64,000 bases of DNA from Enoplolaimus lenunculus (GCA_030248215.1 JASANG010002634.1:1-64000), one strand, 5' to 3'. Positions 46,401 through 58,017 are shown, counted from the stretch's first letter. The notes: generated by a model not told the origin, from the letters alone. Translations and numbers: made by a program.

Positions 46401-49400
46401 GGATTTTCTGCTTGGGGGTGAGTTTTGCATTTGCCCCGTTGCTCTGTGTTGGCACAGATTGCACAGATTTTAATCTGTCCAACTGAGCTGTCATTGCATC
46501 ACAATCGCGTCGATATTGATCACGTTCAGCGTCAAAATTTTCACGTTGTTTATTTAGTTCTTGTTCCAAATCTGCAATCCGTTCTCGATATTCCTAAAAC
46601 AAACAAAATTTGAACACAAAAATTATTAGTTAATCACTGAGCGATCAGCCTGGTTTTCAGACTAAAGTATAAACCTGTTTATTTATATTCAATTAGTATA
46701 TTTGTTCTGGAACCTATGGTTATGCCAATTGGCCATACCAAGAGTGGATAATCGCGATTTAACAAGAGTGTGCAACTGAGCACATTCTGTGTAGAAAAAA
46801 TGTACCCACCAAGTGTTGCGCTTTTGAACTGCCCCCTTATTTAGAGGGGGTAAAACCGATGCGAACCATGACACTTTATGCGTGCGGCATCAAACATCCT
46901 CCCCTTATAGTTTAATTAAGGGGTATTCATGTGATAGCGACCCCCCTCTAAACATGGGGTTCGGCCAAAAACGCAACACCCGGTGGTACATTTTGTATCA
47001 CGCGGGACCGTAAGAGTTGCACACTTTTATCATTATCCCCTTTTGGCCATACCCATTAATTAGCTGTGAACATCAAAATTTGCACTGTTTTATTACACTA
47101 AATTTATCCTACCAGCATGCTTAATTTTAGATACACAGCGCACGCAGTTCACTTTCTGGACTGTTTCCAGGTGCTACACAGACTGAAATTCAAAGCAGTA
47201 AAATAAAAACCTCACAAGGTAAGCGTTTCGAAAAGCAACGAGCAAAACTTAAATTGTCGAGAAACAATAATCGCAAATTTATTTAGTCGAGCAAACGCGA
47301 TTGCTAAAGAGCAGCCAGATAATTATATTTCGATAACATAACCGCCTGTAAGATAGAAGAATACCGATCAATCCCAATACAGGCTTGATGCAGCTGTCAA
47401 GCTGACCTTAACTTGAGCTTTTTCTGTGCTCAGTTCCTCTTTGAGAGTTTCGATCACTCGATCACGTTCTTCAATTTTCTTTGAATCTCTGTCGGCTTTC
47501 TTCTATAATGCCAAGAATAACTGTTGCACTGCACGTAGTTTTAATTTAGCACAGATGAAGAAAATTGTAAACGCTGATTTTTGTATCACACTGTGATCCA
47601 GCTTGAAAAACATTTTAAATTTATTTCAGGATTTAACATCCGACAAGTGTTAGCGGCAGGGTTCAGCCGGAATTCTGGTTCCGGGCGGATTTCCTGCAAA
47701 ATTCAATTCCTGTTGCTGTTGCGGCAAAAATTAGTTCCTGCTGGATCCCTGGTTAGCGGCTATAACGTGAACTTCGACAAAACAGGCGATCGACGCTGTA
47801 AAAAACTCTTTCACTGCTTATGCTGTGCAATTTTATTTACGGGTTGACTTCCCCACGTCCATGCCTAAGCTGAAGCGTAATCCTATCCCTACTTTGGCGG
47901 AACTTGAACTTAAGATTAAAACAGTCATAGTGTGAATAGTACCCAATTCCAAGTGGTTCGCATATATACATTTGTTCCGAAACACAAGCAAAAGATTGCT
48001 TTGCTACGTCCTTTCTTCATCTCAAATTAGGTCAGCTAATAGCAATTGTGTATGTTGGTTTCGATTTGCAAACCACCGAGACTCAGAAAAAACAAGACCG
48101 ACACCGCCCATCCGTAACCCGTAACCGGTTCCAGTATGAACAAGGTTGCAACCGGAATTACAATTTACCGGAACCGGAAAAATACATGTCACGGGAAAAT
48201 TCATTTTGTCGCAACCTGGTGTACATGTCAAGGCGGCACCGAATCAGTAAGTTGGAATGCTATTAATTTCATTTCTGTCTGCATATCAGTGCATCTGGTT
48301 AGTAAAACTGTTATCTCTTGCGTTAGTGTTTGAAAAAAAATAATTGAAATAAACAGTTCTTATAAAGTTATAATCCTTTTTGGTTAGGGTTTAAGTCTTC
48401 ATATAATGATATAACTTAGTATCCTATCTAAGGTTGGAATCGGCGTCGGCATCGGTTTGACATCGGCAAAACTTTACAATAAGAATCGGCATCGGCAAAA
48501 CTTTTGGCATAGGCATATCCCTACTTACTTTCAAAAGCTCCGCTCGATGCGGATAAATGTACGAACCGTTTGCCCCGACTCCAGATTCGTCTGCGACGCT
48601 TGACACCGTTGACAAATCTAGTTTAGCCGCTGTGTCTCTGCCGTCATCAGATCCGCCTGGCAAATGCTCACTACTCCCTGACGAAGTCAACTCTCGTGAC
48701 CACTGGGACTTAGCTCGGCGGCCATTATCACCGGCGTCACTGACCCACGGTGTAGATTCATATGCAGGTCGGCTAGACGCCTTATGATGACCCTGGTCAG
48801 TTTGAATAGAACCCGGCTGCAATTCAGGTCCAACTCCACTGTTGGTTGCTTTCACTTTCGGCTTTCCATATTCTGAAGGTTTTTCAATAGAAATAGATGT
48901 GTCTTGCTGGTTTTGCGACATATCATTTTCTGGCTTCTTATCCAGAACTGGCGATGTGATTGAGTCTGAACGTTCTCCTGTCAGAGCAGACGGTGCATCA
49001 TGACCCTGTGACTTGTCATTTTCCGGGTTGACTGGGTCTGGAAGTACCGGTCGCTTAAATCGTAACGCGTCGATGAGTGCGTTTTTTTCAGCCAGCTGCC
49101 GTTTAAGATCGCTAACAACGTTTTCGAGCTCACAGCTTTGTCTACAAAAATACAAACTCGAAATATTCAGCGGAAAGCAAACCGAAAGTAGGGGACACTA
49201 TACATGTCGTCAAGAGATCGTTAGTCTTCCGACGGTGCCGCAAGTAAAAGAATTATTTACAAATTATTTAGTGTGCCGTGCGGCAATTTATCTACGGTGC
49301 TAGACGACGTTGAAGCTAGAAAACACTCACAGGTCGAAAGGTACAACACCTTCCAGCTTTGAGCTAAACTGTGAGTTCCGGTTTCGGTCAAATCGTGGAT

Positions 49401-52400
49401 GCAGTGCCACTTTGCCATAACGGAAATTTTGGACACGCCCTGGTTACAGAAATCATTAAAATAAAGTTTATAAAACTCAATCAACCCAGTTTTCACCCAC
49501 CCCTTCGACCACCTTTCGTAGTCGGCAGTCAACCGTCCGCTTTCTGTTTGTTTTGCAGACATGTCACTAGTTGTTGTATGGTCATCTGATGCCGTCAATA
49601 ACATCTCGCCCAACTTTACAGGTTTGCGTTCGCGAGATCCTCGGCTCTTGCTACACGGCTCTAAATCATCTAAACGGCTCAGACTTTTTGACACCTAAAA
49701 TAAATCGACCTTGTTGCTTTTACTTTTTTTAGATGGGCGTACCACATTTCAAAACACAGTAGCAATAAAGCGAATCGAAAATCTTTTGACAGGGTGCAAG
49801 GAATTTAGATTCTAATTATAATTTTGATTCAAATCTATTTCCGGTTCTGATCTCGATTATAATACAAATCGTAATTTTTTGTCGTTTCTAACCAGCTGGC
49901 TTCTCCACAGCTTGAAAATTTCCGCCGGGGGGCGTTTCCTGGGGATCCCCAGGAGTTTCCTGGGGGCCCCCAGGAGTTTCCTGGGGGCAGCTAATTTTGC
50001 TGGGGGACAGTTTTACTGGGGGTCCCCCAGATGATCTGGGGGGTCCCCCAGAAGATCTGGGGGTCCTGGGGGCAGGCTCAAAATTTTGCAAGCCGACTTT
50101 TTGGACCATTTTTTATTCTAAATCGTGTTTCCAACTCAACTGAAGATTACTCATCGCTCAACATGACAAAAATTCCCCGCAAACGCTAATAACAATAATT
50201 TTAACTAATATTACTGACAACTTTACCAGAAGTTGAAAGAAGCACAATTATATAAAATATATATAATCTATAATTGAAACTATGATTAACATATATTTTA
50301 TATATTAGTCACAGCTTCAGTTTATCATAAGGCTCAGGCGGGTTGAACTTGCTGCTGCAAGGTACTTTCGAATGCTGTATGCCCTGAAACGGTCTTTATA
50401 TAATTGTGCTTTTTTCAGTTCATTATTGAATTGTACTAGTTACTACCGGTATTTGTAAGGCTATTAAAAAATTATGAGTACTCAGCGTAATATAAAATCA
50501 CATTTTGCCGAATGTCCGCCTCAAAAAAAGTCCAGGTCTCTTTGTTTTAACATTGAAAATTTTTGGCTTAGAAAAGTCCTGGGGGCTCCCCAGCAAAAAA
50601 ATTTGCTGGTGGGCATTTTGCTGGGGGGCGGCCGAAAATTAGCCGAGGAGAAAGACAAGTTCCCCTTTTTCTGGTCAACGTTTATTATAAACGAACATCA
50701 GTTGTATTTGCTGATTTCTATCATTTTTGACTATAAATTTTTTGCCGTTTTATTAATATTGTTCTATTTATTGTGTGTCCAAACCAGGGATGGGCTGTCT
50801 CGGTCTCGCTTTTGTTAAGTCTCGGTGGTTTGAAACCGAGACGAGAGGTAAAAAAGCGATAAGCAATCAGAAAATTTTTCCTTCGACAGTGGCTTTCGAC
50901 CGGAAGTACTTGCGCAATTCGTCTACCATCACAGACAGTGAACGTTAGTGGGGCACCGCTACCTGGTTACTCAGCGATTTGGGAAACAGCATGACCCCTC
51001 CGGTTACCCAAAATTCTATTTTTGTATTTTTGATAGGGAACCCAAAACACTGATTTTATTGTGACAAAGCACAAATAGTTGCATTTTCGCGTTTAAAACA
51101 TTTAAGGCATCGCATAAAAAGTTATGGGTCATCCGTATTTATAACGTCACGCTATGTTAAAAAATTTTCCAGTCTATTCGGTTTGCCCTGGAGCAAAACC
51201 AACAATATATCTCTAAATTAGGGAGAAAAGCCGAATCCAACCTGGTCGGCAATGTTTTTCAGTTTTAAACAATAAAAACTTTAAACAACTTGTTGAGCGA
51301 AACGAAACTCCGAGCGAAGCTTGGAGTTTCGCAAAGCGTTTTGTTTTGCACTTAGGAGTCGAAAGGTGGATGTCCGTCCGTCCGTCCGAAAAGAATCTCA
51401 GGAACGGCTGTTAGGCTTAATTAATTATGCAAATTAGCCTGTAGCTAATAAACGGCTTAAAATTTTAAAACCCCAATGCGAGGTTAACACCCTAGGATGA
51501 TTGGCTTTCAAACAAAAAAATTTATCAAAATCGGCTCATCCGTTCCTGAGATTCTTTTCGGACGGACAGACGGATATCCACCTTTACGCAATATTGTAAG
51601 TAATACTTATAGTTTCATGATTTACGTATATATTAAAATTGGCATCGATATCGGCTAAAATTTTGGTATTGGCGCATTTCTATTAATGACACTTTTATAT
51701 TCGTATCGGATACAAGAACAAAACTCACACTGTTTTCATGTTCCGTTTCCTCATTGATGCTGTCGTTGTCCTTCATATCAAAGTATGCTTTTCGGAAATC
51801 CCTGGAGCATTAAATTACTGCAGTATATTAAGGGGAGATATACGTTTTAACGCAATAAACATATACTTTTGCGCGACTTAATTAAACACTTTCAACAATC
51901 TGGTTATTTAATATCCTGCTGCACCATGGTCTTAGCTAACTAATTTGCAAGAGTTCAAATGTTTAATCGCTATACGTACATTACAATGCTCAAAAACCCT
52001 GCGGTCAACGACACTCAATTGTATAGTAAAGCTGTGGGTACAAGACAATAGCTCTACTGTCAAAGCTCACACACCTAATATGCAAATTAGTTATTAGCAG
52101 GCTATTCATTCATCGGTTTTGGAGGATTGCAACAATTTATTTAGATTCGTCGCACTATTAAACCGCAGGGTGCAACCGGTATTCCATTTCCAACCTTTTT
52201 CATTTTCCGGTTAAGGTAATTTTTTTACCGGAATTAAGAATTCCGGTATTATATTCAACGAATTTGAACCTCAATTCAAAAATTTCTATTTTTGCAGATG
52301 ACGTGAAATTATTGGTTTTAACAATAAAAGTAGGGATGTCGCTGAAAAACCAAATGTGTTGCCCAGTGTTTCTTTTCTGATTATGTGTCTAATTACCGTA

Positions 52401-55400
52401 TTGATGATGTACTGCTGAAGGTGGTTACAGAACGGAAGGACCTGCGAGTTTTTTTAGATCTTTTCGAAACAGAAATCTTGAGTTTCTGCGAAAAATGTTC
52501 TCTGTATTTATCCGACCACTATTAGAGTATACCGAAAACGAATAACAATATACTGTGGAGCCAATACCAATTAAATTTATACATTTAGTATTATCTATAC
52601 AAAGAAGTTATACCAAAAAAATTCGACAAGTATTAACTATATCTATTTAAGTATTTAGAAAGGCTGTAGAAATTAAACATAGAATCTTTAGAACTAAGAA
52701 GAATTCACCATGAATTGATTTTTATTGTACAGACTAATTCGCAAGTCGGTGGCTATTAATTTTGGCGATTTGTTTGACTTTTCACAAAAAGACGGACTTA
52801 GTGGACACCGACACTTACTTATCGTGTTTGTCATATTTCGAATTTTCAGCCGAGTGAAGTTATTGAGTCTATTACGTTGAAATTTTTTAAACCCAAACTA
52901 GCTAAAGTTGATCTTTCACGCTTTTTAAGGGTGGCGGGTATTAGGTAACCATATCCGGTCTTTCCCCTTCATTCTTAATCGGCACTGCAAAAAAATTGCC
53001 GATTCTTTGCTGATGCTTTTTGCACATAACTGTGAGAAATTAAAGTTCTCTGTTCACATTTCGCACCAATATGTGGCATGGAAATTACCGTAGTTTCGCG
53101 TTGCACCCTATTACATATATATATTTACTCATTTTCATCTGCACGCTTTCGGTTTTCGTCTGCTTCCATTTCGAGATCTTTAATTCTGTTTTCCATCTCA
53201 ACAACCTAAACCATCATATTAATATACTACCCGTATCCAGATCAGATAACTGTCGTGGGGTCTCCTAGGATGCTCGCAAGGTGAATGGTGCAGTTCGAAT
53301 GTACACGAAATTTGAATGCATTGAAATTGTTTTTAAAGCTGAATGAACGAACCTTGATAGCTGCACCACATCATGCTTTTGGACTTCGGAGTCAAGAAAC
53401 AACCACACCCAATTCCACGCTGCACATCTACATATATTAATGAAAAATTTCGAGAGAAGCACGGAACTAATTTTTTTCCAACGCCCCCATTCAAGATTAA
53501 GTTTGCTCTGTCAGCAAGTAGCAATTTGACGAATGTTTTAAATTTGAGCAAAATTTAGGTGGCCACCAGGGATCGACGGGATATCCGGTTCGGGTTTAAT
53601 ATCCGGTAAAACAGTCATCCGTATCCGGTTCAGGTAAAACCAACCGGATACCAAATATTTGTGGTTGCGGTTCCAAAGATCATAAAACTGTTTTTTGTAC
53701 GTCAAAATATTTGATATTTTGAAGCAACTGCAATTCCGAGCCATTCATGAATGGACACTAATATGGAATGAAAAATCCAAACCAAAAACTAATCTTACAT
53801 CCATAAATAAATATTTTTGCACGACTCAAATACTTCCAACAGTGTACAAATTTAGATCCTATATCCGGTTAACATCCAGCTCTGGTTCCGGTACAAAATT
53901 CACTGTCCGACACAACCATGTTCGTTATTTTGTAGCTACACTTGGTTACATCATTGCTAGACAGCCATATAACGTATATACGCATTAGAGATGTCCCGGG
54001 TCGGCCCCCGGCCCTACCAGAAAAACAATGTCCTGTGGCACAATTTAACTAGAATCCGAACCGCACAGTAAGTTTATTACATTACCATAGACAAAATATC
54101 GCATTACGCGATATGGCAAATAACAAATGCATTAACACTAACTTCACAACATGGGAGTATCAACAAAACATCTCGTGACGCAATATGATAAAAACAGTAC
54201 CGTACTCCCAGGTACATGCTTACGCAAAGGGTACACGAAATTGAAGTTTAGTGTATTCTGTGGCCTCGGCCTCGGGACATCTCTAGTACGTATGTAACCA
54301 ACATTTGAAAAATCACCTTACTACATAACAAAACAATATACGAAAAAATGTACGTTATTATGAATAGGTATATAAAAGGAAACGCAAAACTTTTGCATCG
54401 CTTTGCTTAATCACATTGCACAGTTAAATCGGGCTGTAAAGAACATAATGTTGCGGGAACAATCTTACCATTAAATGTTCGCGATCGTGGTCTGAATAAA
54501 CCGAAATCTCATTCTGCTCCAATTTGTAAATGCGTAATTTGAGGCTAAAATTTTCTGCTCGCAGCGTGGACAATTGCTAAAAAGCAAGAAACTGCAATGC
54601 ATTATCCTATAAAGCCAACAGTGAAAACAAAAACAACGTAAGTATCATGTTACATCCCACTTTGTACAACTAACGTCAAACAAATTTGAGCGATATGAAT
54701 GAATGATAAAGAATTCGTACATACACTCTTCACGCGTTACGAAATCTGCCAAAAATTCTACAAACACAAGATGACTAAGTTTCTGAAATCTTACTTATTT
54801 TTTACTTAAGTAATTGCTTAAGCCGTCGACTGAAGTATATACTTAAAACGCCAAATGTGAGCCATCGGCACAGCAACAAAGCAATAGTTTTACTTTATAT
54901 TATGGTTCAAGATTAAAAATATCGTGTGTTTTCGCCAAACATTATGATGAAATAGCATATTAACGAGACACCATGAGCCTACAATTTTAGTTAAACTAAG
55001 GTTGGTTTGCCTTGTTTGAATTGTAAATCTGCAATATATCAGATTTATACAATGAGCCAGTTAAGCATTTACTTAACATAATTATGCTTTGAAAAACAAC
55101 AAAATGGTAAAGTTATTACGTAACACGCATTAAGTCTGTACTAACTAGGTCGTACTTAAGTAGGGTAGCAGAAACCCAGCCATTAACTACGTATATACGT
55201 ACTACGAAAGATGAAATTAGTTTAAAATTGCTGAAACAACTATTATATAACCTCCAAAAGTTCATTTATCGTAAGCGGTTTTCTTTGGGCTCTGCGATTC
55301 TGCCGACCAGAATATCGCGTGCTGGCTGGGCTGAGATCTGAAATTAGGTATACAAATAAAAGATGTATACGCGTAGTTGCGCTATACTCGCCACGCGTCA

Positions 55401-55601
55401 TGTCAAAAAATAATCTTTAATTACGTAACGAATCGCAACCCCAACTCAGCAGTCACGGTTTCCATTCTAACTGAAATGATCCAGGAATTAGAAAAATATA
55501 TTAATCAATGACAAGATGCAAAACAACTATATACCTGGCATAGACGACGTCGGACGATGGCTGTCCCGCAACTGGCCTTGATCGCCATGGGCTGCATTCA
55601 T
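34483..55601 (-). CDS. Centrosomin/CDK5RAP2/myomegalin-family centrosome scaffold, 27 coding exons
   Basis: Exons, in coding order: 55535-55601, 55252-55337, 54469-54576, 53129-53205, 51729-51801, 49513-49694, 48529-49141, 47407-47502, 46344-46593, 45140-45225, 44813-44887, 44293-44467, 43480-43640, 42396-42522, 41819-42244, 40729-40789, 40205-40291, 39284-39809, 38456-38602, 37865-38059, 36833-36938, 36507-36638, 36179-36301, 35732-35874, 35449-35586, 34938-35006, 34483-34704. Every junction keeps phase; the total is 1516 residues. Residues about 47-72 (NELLEQLSTLRAENFSLKL, then RIYKLEQ) match the CM1 motif that binds and activates gamma-tubulin ring complexes at centrosomes. The rest is mostly coiled coil (for example 403-571 and 888-1160), broken by disordered Ser/Asp/Glu-rich segments (about 215-395 and 740-850). 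The family organises pericentriolar material. A C-terminal CM2 domain could not be confirmed. The length is between fly centrosomin and human CDK5RAP2 (1893). Single small exons could be missed or alternative. Confidence 0.88.
37370..37748. mobile_element. hAT-type MITE with perfect 8-base target duplication
   Basis: CAGGGTGCAACCGGAATT to AATTCCGGTTGCACCCTG, flanked on both sides by GTCCACAC. Subterminal CCGGAACCGG runs occur at both ends, and an AT-rich centre includes ATCCACCATCAATGGC. Non-autonomous, 379 bases, in an intron of the centrosomin homologue. Near identical in opposite orientation to 58594-58985. Confidence 0.93.
38915..39245. mobile_element. hAT-like MITE, 'GATTGCACAATCAATCGGAA' type
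   Basis: Left part ATTACGATTAGAATTCTGATTC, middle GATTGCACAATCAATCGGAA, right GATTCCGATATT then ACCAGCTCCGCTTTGCACCC. Same family as 42842-43453. It abuts the 3' side of the exon at 39284-39809, so intron read-through gives a false C-terminal extension there. Confidence 0.6.
40845..41065. mobile_element. hAT-like MITE relic, 'ttggcagtgtcgattcgg' type
   Basis: AACTTGGCAGTGTCGATTCGG at the left and GCGGATTCGGTGCTACCC at the right. It resembles the element beginning CAGGGTGGCAACAAATGTTC at 59371. No coding capacity. Confidence 0.45.
41130..41245. mobile_element. Partial AAGAGTGTGCAACT-family MITE
   Basis: GGCACGCCAGAAACACAACG then AGTTACATACTCTTG, corresponding to the right third of the family. 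The left part is not seen. Confidence 0.5.
42842..43453. mobile_element. hAT-like MITE, long form
   Basis: CAGGGTGCAACCGGATTATA at the left and TAGCATTGCACCCTG at the right, about 612 bases. It shares the GATTGCACAATCAATC and TTATCAATAATTGATTGTAG words with 38915-39245 and with about 62680-62920. The interior has no recognisable transposase. A clean 8-base duplication is not evident. Confidence 0.65.
43851..44243. mobile_element. hAT-like MITE, 'GGATATCCGG' type
   Basis: CAGGATGCGACCGGATATCC to GTATCCGATCGCACCCTG. Subterminal ATATCCGGTAAAAC words. Related pieces lie at 53564-53910 and 63840-63930. An open frame across it on the minus strand is repeat sequence read through from intron. Confidence 0.7.
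45240..45375. repeat. GC-rich GCCGTGCGGC-type MITE fragment
   Basis: GATCGTCACCGTACAGCAGC against CGCCGCACGGTGACGAATCG, an inverted pair about 60 bases apart. Same compositional class as 16690-17045. Confidence 0.5.
45570..46127. mobile_element. 'CAGGGA...GTCTCGG'-type inverted-repeat element holding a nested one
   Basis: The left end CAGTAGGGACGAGTGTCTCA and the right end GAGACTCCCATCCCTG are inverted, with CTCAGTCTCAG tracts. A separate element, GGATGTGCCGATTAATCGGC to GTATCGGCACATCCCT (about 45906-46056), is inserted inside. Both are non-coding. Confidence 0.65.
46735..47052. mobile_element. MITE with AAGAGTGTGCAACTG ends
   Basis: CCAAGAGTGGATAATCGCG, ACAAGAGTGTGCAACTGAGC on the left; AGAGTTGCACACTTTTATC, ATTATCCCCTTTTGG on the right. 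The CCCCCTTATTTAGAGGGGG and ACCCCCCTCTAAACATGGGG blocks inside are inverted. Most complete copy of this family in the window. Confidence 0.8.
47640..47765. repeat. Fragment of a CAGGGTGC-type hAT MITE
   Basis: GCAGGGTTCAGCCGGAATTC then TTCCTGTTGCTGTTGCGG and CTGGATCCCTGG. Related words near 40560-40620 (ATTCCGGTTCCTGCATG). Confidence 0.4.
48425..48525. repeat. 'GGCATCGGC' element fragment abutting an exon
   Basis: GGTTGGAATCGGCGTCGGC and AAGAATCGGCATCGGCAAAA, related to 45906-46056 and about 51635-51690. Its right end lies at the donor of exon 48529-49141; frames crossing the donor read into it. Confidence 0.55.
49900..50110. repeat. G/C-rich self-complementary repeat tract
   Basis: Consecutive short perfect palindromes: CCTGGGGATCCCCAGG, CCTGGGGGCCCCCAGG, CTGGGGGTCCCCCAG, GATCTGGGGGGTCCCCCAGA. 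The steps are about 25 bases. It is sharply GC-rich in an AT-rich intron. A related piece at about 50575-50640 has CCTGGGGGCTCCCCAGC and TTTGCTGGGGGGCGGCC. It could form hairpins or G-quadruplexes. Pro/Gly-rich frames across it are not genes. Confidence 0.75.
50783..51190. mobile_element. 'CTCGGTCTCGC' element, copy 1 of an inverted pair
   Basis: Starts CAGGGATGGGCTGTCTCGG; the right part contains ATTTAAGGCATCGCAT and TCCAGTCTATTCGGTTTGCC. The right part returns in inverse orientation at 55845-56036 (GGCAAGCCGAATAGACTAGA). The two copies bracket the first five coding exons of the centrosomin homologue. Confidence 0.65.
51290..51600. repeat. Second copy of the hairpin-head GTCCGTCCG repeat, as an inverted pair
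   Basis: TTGAGCGAAACGAAACTCCG, then GGTGGATGTCCGTCCGTCCG and AATCTCAGGAACGGCTG. An inverse series follows, ending TCGGACGGACAGACGG and TATCCACCTTT. A further inverse fragment with ATCGGTTTTGGAGGATTGC is at about 52085-52160. Confidence 0.7.
53564..53910. mobile_element. Decayed hAT-like GGATATCCGG element
   Basis: CAGGGATCGACGGGATATCC at the left; TATCCGGTTAACATCCAGCT and TGGTTCCGGTACAAAATTC toward the right. The right terminus is not clear. Confidence 0.5.
53986..54285. mobile_element. MITE with TAGAGATGTCCCGGG ends
   Basis: The left end TAGAGATGTCCCGGGTCGGC and the right end GGCCTCGGGACATCTCTA are inverted, about 300 bases. The interior is AT-rich with TATCGCATTACGCGATA. Non-coding, in an intron. 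Confidence 0.75.
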
Positions 55602-55689
55602 GGCATGAATATTTACTAGTAATACTATATGTAGTTTATTAAAGCACCTGCGAGATAGTGGCTTCTTACATATTTGCACATTTTAGGCG

Positions 55690-56036
55690 CGAAAAAGATT
55701 ATCTCGGTCAAAAAAGCGAGACCCAACGTCCAGAGACCGAGACTTTTGGTCTTATTCTCGGCCTTCGAACAGGCTCAGGACAAATCCCACTGGCAAAAAC
55801 ACCCTCGGTACAATCCTAATTCAAAAGTATAGCGTTGTTTTTGGTCCCGGGCAAGCCGAATAGACTAGAGAATTTTTAACATAGCGTAGACGTTATAAAT
55901 GAGGGTGATCACCCATGATTTTTTTACAATGCCTTAAATGGGTTAAACGCGAAAATCCAACTACGTATTTGAGTTTTTTCACAATAAAATCAAAGTGTTT
56001 TGGGCTTCCTTTCAATAAGTAGAATTTTGGGTAACC
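55690..56036. mobile_element. 'CTCGG' element, inverse copy of 50783-51190
   Basis: Contains AGACCGAGACTTTTGGTC, then GGCAAGCCGAATAGACTAGA and AATGCCTTAAATGGGTTAAA, inverse of the copy downstream. It lies just upstream of the centrosomin homologue's start codon. Confidence 0.6.
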
Positions 56037-56038
56037 GG

Positions 56039-56565
56039 CATGGTGCAACCGGAATTACAATTTACCGGTGCCAGAATTGAAAAAATTACCGGAAACGGAA
56101 AATACATACTAGCGAAAAATTCATTTTAAGTTTTTTTGCAATATTATTGGTGAAATAACCTATAGTAGAAGATAGGTGTTCACTTTATCTACTGTTATGT
56201 TTTTATTTTCGGCGATTGTCAACGTTTTTTACTATACGAATGAAATATATTTAATTTTTATCGTCACTTTTAGTAAAATATTTTAATTTCCACCGACCAA
56301 AGTTTAATACCGGAATTGTTAATTGATAATCGACGAAAATAAACCATCGAAGGTAGATTTCACTTCCCTGGATTATGAAAATCTAAAAAACAGCAGAAAA
56401 ATTGAATACCTACCTAACTAGGGTTATTTCACCAATATTGCAAAAAAGAAAATTAAAATGAATTTTTGGTGGCACATATGTTTCCCTTTCCGGTTGTTAG
56501 AATCTGGTAATTTTTCAAATTACGGTTCGATAAATTGTAATTCCAGTTGTGCCCAGGTATCGGCT
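56039..56565. mobile_element. Fold-back form of the CAGGGTGCAACCGG hAT MITE
   Basis: Starts CATGGTGCAACCGGAATTAC and ends CCAGTTGTGCCCAG. The left half matches one end of 37370-37748 (TAACCTATAGTAGAAGATAG). The right half, about 56340-56565, carries the same end in inverse orientation (CTAACTAGGGTTATTTCACC). The element is therefore two like ends head to head around about 56290. Confidence 0.65.
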
Positions 56566-58015
56566 TGCTTTTCCTATCATCCAAGCTCCCCACTGTATTA
56601 ACTGAAATTTATCTGCCCTTAACCCAGAGACGGTTGCTAAGCTATGAGTGTCTCCCGCTCGCGAAGCTAATTTTCAATTTTTAAAATATTTATTTACTAG
56701 CCGACCAAGTTTATTTTAAGTTTAAAAATTGGATGTTTTTATATTAACTACAAATTTTTTGCATGCCGTGTTAACGGTCAACGAAAAGCCTTGAACTTGT
56801 TTCGAAATAGGCTCTATCTTCTCCATCTGTGTTGTCTTTGAAATACAATCGCAGCCTATTGCTAATAGCCGTAGTTATATTGCTGGTTAAAAATTGCTCC
56901 TGTGAGTTTATCGGTGGCATTTATTCACTTTTTTAGTAGACTACTTTCACCCATGCTAAGTTGTAGGTCTAGCATCACGTCTTGAATTAAAATTAATTGA
57001 CGTTGTTTTGTTTTTTATATACAATAAGGGAAAATAAAAGACATGGGGCCAAAGTTACCTTTAAGTGCAAATAACTGTTCTTTTCCTTAATTCGAAATTG
57101 CTCTGTTGGCATGGTTTCTGCGGCAGCTTAGGAGTTGGTGTTGGTCTTCCAATTTCATATTCGTATGAAAAAGTTTGCAAATCCTTCATAAGCTGTAAAA
57201 GCCGCATTCTCGGATTTCTCACAGTTCAAGCTTTTATTTCATTCTGCGATTAGCTTGCAACGACAAAATCCAACAACTTACCTGCCATTTCGCAGTTGTT
57301 GGTTGAATTAGATCTTTGCATATCATTTATTGACTTAGAAATATTATAGCTAGTGTCAATCCTTTTTCACCATCCATGTAAGTTTATATTGAGAATGTGA
57401 CCGTACGTTTGCTTAATAGGATGCAGTAGGGTACAGAGAAAGTTGGTTGGGGTGGCGCATCTTGCCAGGTATTTACCTTGGATTTCCACCTAAAAGTCAA
57501 CTTAGAACCCTTTATCAGTGGCCCATCTAATATTATTTTTAGCGGTCAGACCAATTTAGGGTTCTCTTTTTGTCCCCTAAGTTTTTGTTGGGCTGGGTAG
57601 ATGGGCCAGATCGAATTGTTCGTTACATGAATACCATTTGAAGAAAGTCTCTCGAGCGAAAAACTACACACTATTACCTTTAATTCTAGTACAGAACTTT
57701 TAGCCAGGAATGGTGAGCTTTAAAGAATTATCAGCAAACTGGAACCTCTCCCAGTCCAGAACTTGTGTAATTGCGAAGCTTTGCACAATCTTTATTATCT
57801 TCACGAGCGAGGACTGCTTATGGGGCGAGAGTTAATGCTTTTTCAGGGCAGGGCCTTATTTTAAATTATATAACGATTATATTTATATAAAAGGGATTAA
57901 GATACTCATCAAACACAAAATTGTTGGGTATTTGTACGATGAAATACCCGAATATAAAATACACACATAAAAAGTCAACACGTAATATACACTGCATAGT
58001 AGCTACGCATTGTCA
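56566..58015. other. Intergenic, no gene seen
   Basis: About 57520-57610 is bounded by GTGGCCCATCTA and TAGATGGGCCA and may be another short inverted-repeat element. Nothing else is recognised. Confidence 0.4.
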
Positions 58016-58017
58016 GC

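Noticed and set aside
49888-50109. Pro/Gly-rich small protein
   Set aside because: It translates the stacked CCTGGGG/CCCCAGG palindromes in an intron.
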